From Stomorhina lunata (taxonomy: Eukaryota; Arthropoda; Insecta; Diptera; Rhiniidae), in the NCBI GenBank assembly GCA_933228675.1, contig OW121740.1, positions 7,816,442 through 7,880,441 on the forward strand: a DNA stretch of 64,000 bases, given 5' to 3'. Of the stretch, positions 23,085 through 36,000 are shown piece by piece (the first letter of the stretch is position 1; each line of letters opens with the position of its first letter). Both the position numbers and the translations under genes were made by a program. The notes beneath the pieces were generated by a model, which saw only the letters and a list, made by a program, of their open reading frames with translations, was not told where the DNA came from and ran no database searches.

Positions 23085-23250
23085 ATTTATTACAATTATT
23101 TATTATTGTAATAAATAGGTTTTTTGATAAAACCAAAAATGTTGGTGGGAAAACGTTTCCTCGACGCGTTTCGATGGTTGGTAAAGCCATCTCTTCAGGA
23201 GGATTATCCCTAATTCTAGACAGAGCGAAAACCAATATTGAGAGACAGAA
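23085..23250. repeat. Dispersed repeat, copy 2 (partner at 11551-11735)
   Basis: Shares the core CCTCGACGCGTTTCGATGGT, AAAGCCATCTCTTCAGGAGG, TTATCCC and AGCGAAAACC with copy 1, plus the upstream inverted AT motif (ATTACAATTATTTATTATTGTAAT) in diverged form. It ends about 300 bp before the first Alh exon of the window. Confidence 0.7.
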
Positions 23251-23314
23251 TAAATACGAATTATTATTATGTCCAAAAAAATATTTTTACAGTTTAATCC
23301 AATTTGTAAAATTA

Positions 23315-23441
23315 TTCACCCCTATCACGAATATCATCTCCCATGGGAATCGTGTTCGCAAAACTTTTTTTTACACTATAAAATATATAAGAAAAAGTTT
23401 TGGGAACAAGATGGGAGATGATATTCGCGATAGGGGTGATT
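23315..23441. repeat. Foldback with ~60-bp arms
   Basis: TCACCCCTATCACGAATATC continuing into ATCTCCCAT (from 23315) pairs with ATGGGAGATGATATTCGCGA continuing to TAGGGGTGA (ending about 23440), with one or two mismatches. The inner arms TTCGCAAAACTTTTT and AAAAAGTTTTGGGAA pair less perfectly. The hairpin lies 111 bp upstream of the Alh exon at 23553, inside the presumed upstream intron. Confidence 0.7.
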
Positions 23442-23552
23442 AATTAATTAAACAAATCTTTTATTATATATTTAAAAAAAAAAATAAAAAATCACCTTGA
23501 ATCTCACTATTTAAATCATTAATTAATTGCCTTTTATCTTCTTTTCTTTTAG

Positions 23553-24054
23553 CAAAAAACCGAATTAAGTCCCCCAACACATCAATCATTAATCAACACC
23601 GAAACGAATTCACAAAATAGTCGAGATGCTGTTTTAATATCAACAACCTCCACAACACAACATTCATCATCTGCAACCTCCTCCTCCGCCTCCTCGAATA
23701 TAGCCGGTAATCAATCCTCCAACACCAACACGACGTCACATCATAAAGTAAATGATGGCGGCAAACATACAACAGGTCCTGCATCGACTACAACAACACA
23801 CAAATCAGCATCATCATCAAGTTCAATAACGGCCAAAGAAAGAGAAGAACGTTATGCGGCTGCACAGGCGGCCATAGCAGCGGCAAATGGTGGCAGTGTA
23901 ACGACGACTACAACAACATCAAATGGTGCAGCAACAACAACAGCATCATCGACGGCGGCGACAGGAAATGCACCAAGCCTATATGTGTCCGTGCCATTAT
24001 CAACAGCGAATGTACCTGGAATAAATATACCCACAAATTCATCGGGCACAGGAG
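23553..24054 (+). CDS. Alh: Alh exon (first in window)
   Basis: The acceptor is TTCTTTTAG before 23553 and the donor is GAG|GTAAGT after 24054. It has 502 nt, starting in phase 0 and ending after one base of a codon. It encodes a Ser/Thr/Ala-rich segment with a charged helix-prone stretch (ITAKEREERYAAAQAAIAAA). The preceding exon is not found in the 23.5 kb upstream, implying a very long intron or missing sequence. Confidence 0.8.
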
Positions 24055-27000
24055 GTAAGTTTAAAAATTAAAAAGAAATCTTTAAAATTTTAATTTCTTA
24101 TTTTTGTTTCTTATAACTGTAGAACATAGCAGCACCCAAAATACCCGCTCAACTAGTCAGCTACAGCAGCAACAACAATCTAGTATAGCCTCATCCTCCA
24201 CCGCCTCGTCGTTAAGTTCAGCCGCCGTTAATTCTTTGGAACGTCAGTCTCCCTTTAATAATACGGCATCATCTACTACATCAATACCCTCTCCTGCCGC
24301 ACAACAACAACAACATGGTGTCATTTATCAAAGTGGTAAATCACCAAATCCAACAGCTTCATCAACCTCCACTTCCGCCTCTTCTTCGTCATCTGCGGCG
24401 GGTATTAATTTGACAGCCTCTACCACAGAGACAGGCAATCTGAAGATCAGCTATGAGAAACAATCTTCAAGAGTTAGTCAAATACAAGAACAAGAATCGG
24501 CTCCTATGCGAAGATCAAGGTCAGTATTATCCTAATAAAATTGATTTTTTATTTTCATTTTACACTTTTACACACGAATTGCAATAATAGAAAAATAAAC
24601 ACTTAGACTAACACCTTATCTTGAAGTTTTTATTTAGATTTTTTTTTTTCAAAGAAGTTTTCTCGAAGTGTAAAAATAGATTATAGGAAGTTTTAAATTA
24701 TTAAATTTGTTTGAATTGGGCCAGATTATCTTTCTTTTATCAATTAATATTTTTGACGTATTAGTAAAAATATTCACTTTCGTCTGGCGAAAGTGTCGAA
24801 TTGTAAATATTAAACCCCTAATTCATAAACGAAAAATATATGACAGGCTTACAATTTAAATTTTTAAAAGCAAAATTCTCACTATAAGACTTTGATAATT
24901 TTATATTTCTTTTATGAATTTGGGGGTAAAAGTTTACTTCTTAGTAACAAATTTAATTTTAGGAATTTAGGAAAAAGTCTATTTTTTGAAAATTTTACTT
25001 TTTTGTGAGATGTTTAATTTTAAGTGAATTGTTCACCTTATATTGAAAATTATCATTTTTACTTTCTAGTAAAAATTTTACTTTTTAATGAAAAGTTTAC
25101 TATTTTTAAACTTTTAAGTAAAAAATTTTAATTTTTAGTAAAAATTTTACTTTTTACTAAAACTTTTTTGTGAATGTTACTTTTTACTGAAGCCGTACTT
25201 TTTAGTCAAAATCTTACTTTTTAGTAAAAAGTTTTCTTTATAGTGAAAATTTACTTTTTAGTGAAAAATTTACTTTTTATTGAAAAGTTTACTTTTTACT
25301 GAAAGTGTACTTTTAAGTGTAAAGTTTACTTTTAAGTGAAAAGTTAACTTTTTAGTAAAAAGTTTACCTTTTAGTGAAAAGTACACTTTTTACAGAAGGT
25401 GTACTTTTTAGTGTAAAGTACACTTTTTACAGAAGGTGTACTTTTTAGTGTAAAGTTTACTTTTTAGTAAAAAGTTCACATTTTACTGAAAGTGTAATTT
25501 TTAGTGAAAAGATCACTTTTTACAGAAAGTGTGTTTTTTTAGTAAAAAGTTACGCATTTAAGTAAAAAACGTACACTTTTTAGCAAAAAAAGTACACTTT
25601 TTAGTACAAAAGTACACTTTTTAGTAAAAAAAAAGTACACTTTTTCGTAAAAAAAATACACTTTTTAGTAAAAAAGTACACTTTTTAGTAAAAAAGTACA
25701 CTTTTTAGTAAAAAGCACACTTTTTAGTAAAAAGTACACTTTTTAGTAAAAAGTACACTTTTTAGTAAAAAAGCACACTTTTTAGTAAAAAAAAAGTTCA
25801 CTTTTTACTGATGGTATACTTTTAAGTGTAAAATTTACTTTTTAGTAAAAAGCTTTAAGTGAAAAGTTTATTTTTAGTGAAGAGTTTAATTTATACTGAA
25901 AAATTTACTCTTTATTGAAAATTTTTCTTTTAGTAAAAAGTTTACTTTTAAGTCAAAATATAGTGAAATGGTTACTTTTCAATGAAAAGTTAATTTTAAG
26001 TGAATAATTCACTTTTTTATGATGTTATGTCGCTGCAGAGGAAATCTAATGGATAATAAAATATTCTTCTTTAGCTATCCTTGACTCCCATTGGAGTGTA
26101 GGTCCTCAAAATTATAATAGAATATTGGAACATGGAAATTAAAATTCTCCTTAATCTATTTTTGCATTTCAAAATTGCATGCTTTATTAAATTATTTGTT
26201 TTATATTTTTAAGATATTTTTATATTTAATTTATTTTTCCCCAAAAACTTTTTTTTATACACAAAAATGTCTTTGGTTATTATTGGACTGTAATTATTTT
26301 TTCTGCTTTTGATATGTGATTATTTTTTGTTAACTCTAAACAAAATTATATTAAAAAAGTGGTTGCTATTCGAATTCGAAAATTTTTGAAAAACTTTTTA
26401 TTGAAAATAAGAAATTCAAAATTTTTTTAAAAACATGATAATTTTATATATCTGTATATAAATGGAAATAAATGTTTAGGTATTTAAAAATTAAAAGAAA
26501 CCTCATAACTAACTTCCCTAAAATCCATCTTGTTCCCTGAAAACTTTTTTTCTGTATTCAATGAAATTGACAAAAGTTGTTTATGTCATTATTGGAATGT
26601 TTTAATTCGGTTAAATTTCGATATCGAAAAATCAACTAAAAAATAAAAATGGAAAATTTTTAAATCATTAAACAAACAAAAATTATCCCCCTTATTTAAA
26701 AACTATTAATAAAATTATCAAAGACTTATATTATATTTTATATGAAAACCCATTCAAAATTTTCAAGATAAATTGTTGATTTTTGAGTAATTTCGGACTT
26801 TTTCCTTAGGTTAAAGAAACAAACATTTAATTATACAAAAATTTCATTGAAAACAAAAAAGAATAAAAATTTCGAAAAAAAATTCTGTAAAACAAAGTTT
26901 AAAATTTTGTTTAAATTTCTGAAATGTTTTGTTTCATTAACCCTTTGTGGAGCTCCCTCCTTAACCTATATTTTATGTTATTGCAAAATTTTTAAGTTGC

Positions 27001-30000
27001 CATTTCATTTCCAATAACCCAAATATTTGCTTTGGCCGCCACTTCCTGGTCCTACCCTTTCATAATTTTGTAATATTTTTGAAACTATGTGTTTTTCTTT
27101 CTTTTTTTTAATAAAATTTTGATGTTTTGTTGTTATTTTCATTTTCATTCATTTCCCCCTGCCTCCTCCAAAAATGGCTATTACCAACAACTCACACAAA
27201 CATTTCTTTAAAAACACATAAACATTTTAAATCATTTAACATAAAAATTAAAAAAATGTCAAATAAACAAAAAATCCAAGGAAATATAAAATTTATTTCT
27301 TTTTTCTCTCAATGTTTTTTCTCTTTCTACAAAAAAAAAATATTTATTAAATTGTAAATCGATAAACGTCTTTACAATTCAATGACAAAACAAATTTTGC
27401 AATTATTAAACACCTTGACACTTTTAATGTAATTAAAAAAACAACGATTGGTTTAAACAATTAAAAAAAATAGATCACGCTCAGGTGAAAGTAGTATGTT
27501 GCAAGCCCAACAACAACAACAGCAGCAACAGCAGAATAATAATCAAAAATCTACTTCACGATCAGGCAAAAAACGAGCTGCTTCTAGTAAAAATCTAGTT
27601 AGCTCTAACAATCCATCAGATGGTACTAACCAACCACCACAAGAGAAATTATCTAAATCGAGTTCATCAAATACTGCAAACTCGTCAATGGCAGCAGCAG
27701 CATCAAATAACTCCTCATCAACCTCATCTTCACCAGTACCCCAACAGCAACAACAACAATCACATTATCATCATAATGATATGGCTAGCCCAACTCCACC
27801 ATCAACAGCCCCTTCACCTTTATCATTACCGCCACCTAGTAGTACTCCTACACCCTCAACACGTAATTCTACACCCAACACTACACCAACGGCCACACCA
27901 TCAGCCTCACCGGTAGTAATGTTACATCATAGCTCAAATAGTAGTAGCCTAGAGCATAATACTTCAAATGCTGCTGTTACTCGACAGCAGGCAGCAGCTT
28001 CTTCTAACTCCTCCACGTCATCTTCAAACTCGTCGACTGCCAGTAGCTCAAATGCTAATTCGAGAAGGAAAAGTAGTACAACTTCTCCCTTACCTTCGAC
28101 GTTATCAGCAACCAATCTTAATAATTCGAATAGTAACAAAGCAAATAATAATAATAGCAACAGCAACAATGACCAAAGCATTTCCTCCTCTTCTACATCC
28201 TCTAATACAAATTCTACTTCTTATAACAAAAATAACAATAATACCAGTAGCAATAATTCTAATAATTCTTTAAATGCTGCAAATAGTCTCATTAGTAGTA
28301 GCAATAGTAATTTAATTAGTAGTAATAACAGTAGTAAAAGTAGCAACAATAACGTTAGCAATACTGATGTTGCTAAATCACCAACACCACCATCAACAAC
28401 TACAACAACATCAACTAACAATCAGAAACCTTTAAATAAAAAAATGTTAAGAGCCCAACAGAATCATTTGCAACAGCAGCAAATGGCTGCTGCTGCGGCT
28501 GCTAGTCAAGCCAGCAACAACAATAATAGCAACAACAACACAGCAAAAACATTAAATACACAAACTGCTCCCATGAATAGTAACAACAATAAACAACAAC
28601 AGCAGCAACAATCTCAAGTCTCGCCTGAGCGTTTGTCTAAAACAAACAACAACAACAATACTAATAACAAAACCAATTCCCATAATAACAATACCAACAA
28701 CAATAATAATAATGCTTTTAACAACACTACCACTAATGCTTCTGGCACTACCTCCTCTTCTATAAATGCTTCTTCTTCTTCTTCATCTCTTAATAAATCT
28801 AATAATAATAATTCAGCTACTGCTAGCACTACTTCCTCCTCTAATTTATCTCCACCTCCTACTTCATCCCATAACACCACTACTAACTCCAATTCCTCTC
28901 TTTCTACATCTTCTTCTTCTTCGTCAACAACTACTAATGCTTCTTCTTCTGCTTCAAATAAATTAAATCAACCAAAGTTGCCACAACAACAGCAACAACA
29001 AAAGCATTCACAACAGCAACAACAACAACATCCAAATGTTGCTGTTAATATTAACAATAATAAAAATGATAATGATATTATAGAAATTTTGCCATTAACC
29101 ACAAATTCTACCAATTCTCTTTCTTCTTCTCCAACCCCGCCTATAACTACAACAACTACTACCACCAACACCACTACTATAACCGGCAACAACCAACAAC
29201 AAAATAACCCTAATAATAATCCTAAAAATGCCAACAACAACATTCCCAATACCACTCAATCATCAAACACTAATAACGCTACTACCAACAACACAAACAC
29301 CAACAACAACACTTCTTCCAACAAACAAAACAATAATAACACAACATCCTCGTCCACGTCATCATCTTCAAACAAATCTTTAAAATCATCTGCAACTGCT
29401 GCCACCTCATCATCATCTGCTTCTACTACCAGAACGCCAGATAGCGGTGTCTTTTCTTCTTCGTCATTTAACATCAGCAATGCCAGCTCGTGTTCTTCTT
29501 CGTCTTTGCTAAGCGGTGGCGGTGGCGGAGGACTAAAATTCTCCTATGAACCCCAGCCGGGAGGTTCAACTTTACCTCCTAGCATTGATACTTCATTAGC
29601 AAACTCGACCACCATTAAAGATTCTCCACCTAGTTCTCCAGGTTCAGAGGCAGGCTCACAGCGTAAGAGAGGTCGTAAAGCCAAGGATCTACCGCCTACA
29701 ACCTCTGCTGGCGCCTCTACCAGCAGCTCATCTGCTAATATAGCCAATGATCTCAAAGATATTAAAGTATTTCAAAATGGTCCTGCTGCTTCTTCATTAT
29801 CAGCCATAGCTACTACATCCAGTGCGGCTATTGCAGCTGCAGCGGCCGCAGTTTCTTCTTTGGCACCCATGGCCTCTACTACCACTTCATCAGCAATAAA
29901 TGTTTGCACAGCGGCCCATATGTTGGGCAATCAACTTAATCCCAATAGCAGTGTGGCCCAAAAGCTGTCTGAACAATTGACCATGGAGATACAAGATCAT

Positions 30001-33000
30001 AGCGTTTATAATGCTGATCCTCCAACACCACAATATGTAGGCGTACCATTTCCCGGAAAATTGGTAAACTATTTATTAAATATATTCCATATTTTTATTT
30101 TCTTTAAACAAATTCTTTTTTTTTTTTGCTTCTAGCGCGCATCAAACAGCACTCCTGCAGCACCTGCCACTACAGTGGCACCAACGGGACCCAGTCCTTT
30201 GGCTTCTATGTTTGGCAGTGGTGCCAATGGTAATCTAGCCATACCCCAAAGTCTAGAGCAATTGTTGGAACGTCAATGGGAACAGGGTTCACAATTTTTA
30301 ATGGAACAAGCCCAACATTTTGACAGTAAGTTATAATTTTTGAAAAAATTTCATATAAAAATAGTAAATTTTTGAAAAATTTCCTATAAAAATAGTAAAT
30401 TTTTGAAAAAATTTCCTATAAAAATAGTAATTTTTTGAAAAATTTCCTATCAAAATAGTAAAATTTTGAAAAAATTCATATAAATAGTAAAATTTTGAAA
30501 ATTTTCCTATAAAAATAGTAAAATTTTTCTATAAAAATAGCAAACTTTTGAAAATTTTCCTATAAAAGTAGCAACATTTTGAAAATTTTCCTATAAAAAT
30601 AGCAAAATTTTGAAAATTTTCCTATAAAAATAGCAAAATTTTGAAAATTTTCCTATAAAAATAGTAAAATTAAAAAAAAAAAATTCCTATAAAAATAGTA
30701 CGATTTATCAAAATTTTTGCATTAAATAGTAAATTTTTGAAAATTTTTAAAAAAATGGTAAATTTTCTAGAATTTTCCTAAAAAAAAAGAAAATTTTCCT
30801 TAAATTTTTGAAAAATTTTTACTTCTTTAGTTTAAAAACTAATTTTGTAATTCTTCTCTTTCTTTTAGTTGCCTCTCTTTTATCCTGTTTACATCAATTA
30901 CAATCGGAAAATGTACGTTTAGAGGAGCACGTTTCCAGTCTTATAGCTCGACGAGATCATTTATTAGCTGTCAATGCTAGATTAGCTATACCCTTAAATA
31001 CAAATACAACACAGAGTCAAGGTAAGTAAGAGAAAAAGACAAGCAACTTAATTATCCCTTAATATTCCCCCTGCAAAAGAAATAAGAGAATAAAGGGATA
31101 TTAAACCAAAAAAATCAACTCTGTGTCTGTCCTAACGAAACAAAAGAAATGCAACCGAAATTTTTGTTTTTCTCTTAAAACAAAAAGCCAGGCTCTTAAA
31201 CAAAGCATTAAAACCGTACAAAAGAACTATTATTTAAACAAAATTTAAATATTTAAAAATCTTAAAAAATTAAGTTATGAATATTTTCAATTAGATTTAA
31301 ATTCTTTTTTAAATGCTAAAATTAATTTCCCAATAACAAAAATATTTAAAATAATTTTCCTAGATTTTATGTTATTATTTAAGCAACTCTCTCTTATTTT
31401 AATAAAAAAAAGGATATTGTGTATTTTTGACCTAAACTTTCTTACAAAATTATTTGTATATATGCAATTTTCAAAGATCTTTACACCTTTCCAATTATAT
31501 ACTGATTAATTAATTTTACAATTTATAAAAATATGTATTATATCATAATATAAATTATACAATTTTCCTTTTTCATTAAAACTTAAGTTTAAAATAAATC
31601 CTTTTAAATATTTTCAAAAAAAATGTAACCTTTAATTTGTTTTTTTTTTCATTATTTTTGGCTAGAATAAGTTGTAATTAATTCTTAAATATTAAATTTA
31701 TATACATTAAAACATATTTAAATTTAAATTAATTTAAACTTCATTGCATAATAATTATTAATTACTTTTATTTTTAATTCTTAAAATCTTTTTATATATA
31801 CAATTATTTTTTCTCTTTAATTTTATTTGTTTAAAAAATAAATAAAAGTTTAGATCTTCTAATGCAAACAAAACAAAATTAATTCAATAAAGAATAATTC
31901 TTTGAAAATACAAAAAAAAACTAATTAATTGATTTTGCTTTTCAAAATATTTTTATTTATTTTTTAACGGTGGCCCGTTACGTTTTGTTAAATATTTCTT
32001 CTTCCTTCATAGGCTTTTTTCTTGGTTTGTTGGATCCATTCATCATTCATTCATTCTCATACAATTTCACTTCTTTTTTATATATATATATATTTATAAA
32101 AAATATTGTATTTATATTTATGCACTTCTTACATTAATTAATCGCAATAATAAGAGTTATAATTAGTTAAATTAAAGATAACTATTAAAACTATATTACA
32201 CTAGTCAACAAAATTCCACTCTTAAATCGATTTTTTATGTTTAACTGATTCATAGGATTTATAGGAAATTTTTCTTTCTTTTCTTATTTTTATAAGAAAT
32301 TTTTCAAAAATTTCCTATTTTTATAAGAAACTTTTCAAAAATTTCCTATTTTTATAAGAAATTTTTCAAAAATTTCTTATTTTTGTAAGAAAATTTTCAA
32401 AAATTTCTTATTTTTATAGGAAATTTTTCAAAAATTTCTTATTTTTATAGGAAATTTTTCAAAAATTTCTTATTTTTATAGGAAATTTTTCAAAAATTTC
32501 TTTTTTTTATAGGAAATTTTTCAAAAATTTCTTATTTTTATAGAAAATTTTTAAAAAATTTCTTATTTTTATAGGAAATTTTTCAAAAATTTCTTATTTT
32601 TATAGAAAATTTTTTATTTTTATAGGAAATTTTTCAAAAATTTCTTTTTTTTATAGGAAATTTTTCAAAAATTTCTTATTTTTATAGGAAATTTTTCAAA
32701 AATTTATTTTCGTTAAAGGAAAGCAAGTTTTTCAAAAATTTTTTATTTTGATAAGAAATTTTTCAAAAATTACTTATTTTTATAGGAAATTTTTAAAAAA
32801 TTTCTTATTTTTATAGGAAATTTTTCAAAAATTTCTTATTTTTATAGGAAATTTTTCAAAAATTTCTTACTTTTATAGGAATTTTTTAAAAAATTTCTTA
32901 CTTTAATAGGAAATTTTTCAAAAATTTCTTAGTTTTATAGGAAATTTTTCAAAAACTTCTTATTTTTATAGGAAAATTTTCAAAAACTTCTTATTTTTAT

Positions 33001-36000
33001 AGGAAATTTTTCAAAAATTTCTTATTTTTATAGGAAATTTTTCAAAAATTTCTTATTTTAATAGGAAATTTTTCAAAAATGTCTTATATTTATAGGAAAT
33101 TTTTCTTATTTTATACTAAATTTTTCAAAAATTTCTTATTTTTATAGGAAATTTTTCAAAAATTTCTTATTTTTATAGAAAATTTTTCAAAAATTTCTTA
33201 TTTTTATAGGAAATTTTTCAAGAAATTCTTATTTTTATAGGAAATTTTTCAAAAATTTCTTATTTTTTTAGGAAATTTTTCAAAAATTTCTTATTTTTAT
33301 AGGAAATTTTTCAAAAATTTCTTACTTTTGTAGGAACATTTTCAAAAATTTCTTGTTTTTGTAGGAAAGCAAAAGCATTTAAAATTTTTCGATCATAACT
33401 GAACTGTGGAATGGTTTCAATTCCGAACTTAATATGTGAGACATGTCTGTATATTTCTGGTGTTTTTGTACTTAGGGTTCCATAACACAAAAAATAGTTT
33501 GACCAGTGTAATCTCTTTAGTAGTTGCAGAGATATAACGTTCCATTTGAAAATAAAAGAATTGGTTTCACAGATTTGTTTCATTCAAAATTGGGGGAGTA
33601 TCACAAGTTTCAATCAAAAAGATTCTTCAAAATATGTTTGTTTTGCACAATATCTCTAAAACTGCTGAGAGGTCTAAAAGATCTTTTAAAAAGACAAGAG
33701 CGACAGATCGGCCTTTATATAAGATATTCGATATAGATGGGTGTTTTAAGTTAGTTAACTGATCTTGAATTTTAGAAATGTACGATCTTCCTGTTTTTCT
33801 TGGAGGTAAATCCCGATATTCGTGATGTATTAGACTAACTCTGGTTAATCTTATAAATCAGGAGATATGAAGTAGTTTATCTAGTAGAACTTAATGCTGT
33901 AGAGCTAAAACTAGCAGCAATGAAAAATATATAGTTAGTAAAATGTTATGAAAAAAAGAGGTATATGCTGGGACATATGAAAAAGGCACTGAAAGCTTAC
34001 TATGTACCTAATACTGAGAAACAGTCCAGAATTAAAGAGGTTTTGAACTCTCCTCAAAATTTACTATCAGTATTTACTTTTCCAATTGCTCTAACAGTAC
34101 TTGATGTCTCGTTGTCGTTCTAAATTTCCAATTCTACAAAAATATCAATCTCTTTATTCTCTCCAAAAAGAAATTTTCCTGAAAAAAATCCCATGTTATA
34201 CCAATAAAATCAATTATTACAGTCACAACCACTGGCGGCAATAGTAGTAGTACAACAACATCCGCCATACAAGCCTCAACTTCCACCATAAATTCAACGC
34301 CCACTCTGACATCAGCTTCGGCTGCTACAGCGGCCTCTTTAGCTACGGCAGCAACAACATCTATATCGGGTACGACATCGTCTAGTACATCAAGAGCACC
34401 ACCCTCGGGGCCAGGTTCTGTTATACCGAGTAATGAGCGTATGGGTCGCTTAACAGCGGCATCGACAGCTTCCTCATCTGCAGTAGCTGTGGGCGGTGGT
34501 GGTGGCAATAATATAGAGAATGGTTTAGATTTTAGACAAAATAATGGCAATAGTCTAAATAATAATCAAAACCTGGGGTCTGGGACAATGCCCCCAACAG
34601 CTATGAGGTAAGTTTTTGTTGTAACAAATATTTTTAAATTTTTAGACCTTTTATAAACCGCACCTTTTATTTTTTGTTTAAAAAAATCCTTGTACTCAAT
34701 TAGTTTGAAACCTTATTTAAAATTTGTTTAGAGTTTAAATTTATGTTTCTGTCCTTTTCGTCCTTAACTTTTTTTTGTAAAATAAATCTTAATAACGCGC
34801 TATTTTACTGAGTAATAATCATTTGGAAATTAAATTTATTTAATGATACTCTCTCGTTTTTATAAGTGTGCGCTTTTTTTTTAATATTTAACCAAACTAA
34901 ATTCTTTATAATTTTATGCCAAAAATTATGTATTGTGTTCGTCTTTAGTAGACATCCTGCTTCAACATCAGCTGCCTCACAGCTGGCACCAACTAGTACA
35001 GCTGGAGGCAATAGCAACAACAATAGTAGTAATATGGGTAATATGCTGCCTGGCATGTCATCGTCAGCATCTTCATCGTCTTTAGTGCATCCGGTTAGTG
35101 CTGCCTCTGCATCTATGCCACCAACAGCAGGAACAGCGGTAAATCGTATGCAACATCAGCATCAACAGCAACTTCATCATATGCATCATCAACATCAGCA
35201 GCAACAATCCCAGCAACATTCCCAGCAACATCATCACATGCAACATGTTGCCTCTTCAATGCACCAGACTGCTACTTCACAGCAACAACAAACGCAACAG
35301 CTTCATCATACTCACTTATCGTCTCATTCAACAGCACATGCCTCCTCCTCCTCACATGCAATACACCATGAACCTCATCCAATGACCACATCCCGTATTG
35401 GAGGTAATGTAACATTAAATACTACCAATACAGCTGGCAATCGTTTAGGTAGTGGTGGTTGTTCCTCGTCTTCCTCCTCCTCTACAACATCAACGTCGGC
35501 TTTACTAAATGAGACAACGACAGACCTTAAACTGACAACGGGAGGTGTTCTGGCCAGTGTTGGCGGTGGTCTTGGTGTTAGTAGTGGTGTTAATATAACA
35601 TCCTCTATCCCTAACCACTCTAAATCTATGGCTAACTCCTCTGGTTCTGCTCTTCAAAGTGGTGGTGTTGGTGGTTTGAGTTTAACAAAGTCTTGCCTAA
35701 ATGACAATAATTGTAACATTGGTGGCGGTGTTGGTGCTAACACCACTTCTTCTTCGGCGGCCGTTAATTATCCCGGGCCCTATAAACCTCATCTTCAGGT
35801 AGTTTGTCAAAAAAGCGCCTTTAAGTGTTAACAAAAAAAATTAACAAAAATCAGAAAAACACATATTTTTTGCTACAAAATCATTTCATATTCATTCATC
35901 TAATGTTTGTTTAATTTTTTACGTTTCTTTTTGTAATCACTACAACATCCCTAATAAATGTTTAGCAGCATTTTTTTGTGGCGCAACATTTTACAAGCGA

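Noticed and set aside
27927..29756. Leu- and Val-rich minus-strand frames opposite the Alh large exon
   Set aside because: They are the complements of Asn/Gln/Ser codon runs.
33311..33736. Short overlapping frames after array 7
   Set aside because: No motif, no splice context and partly inside the TIR element.
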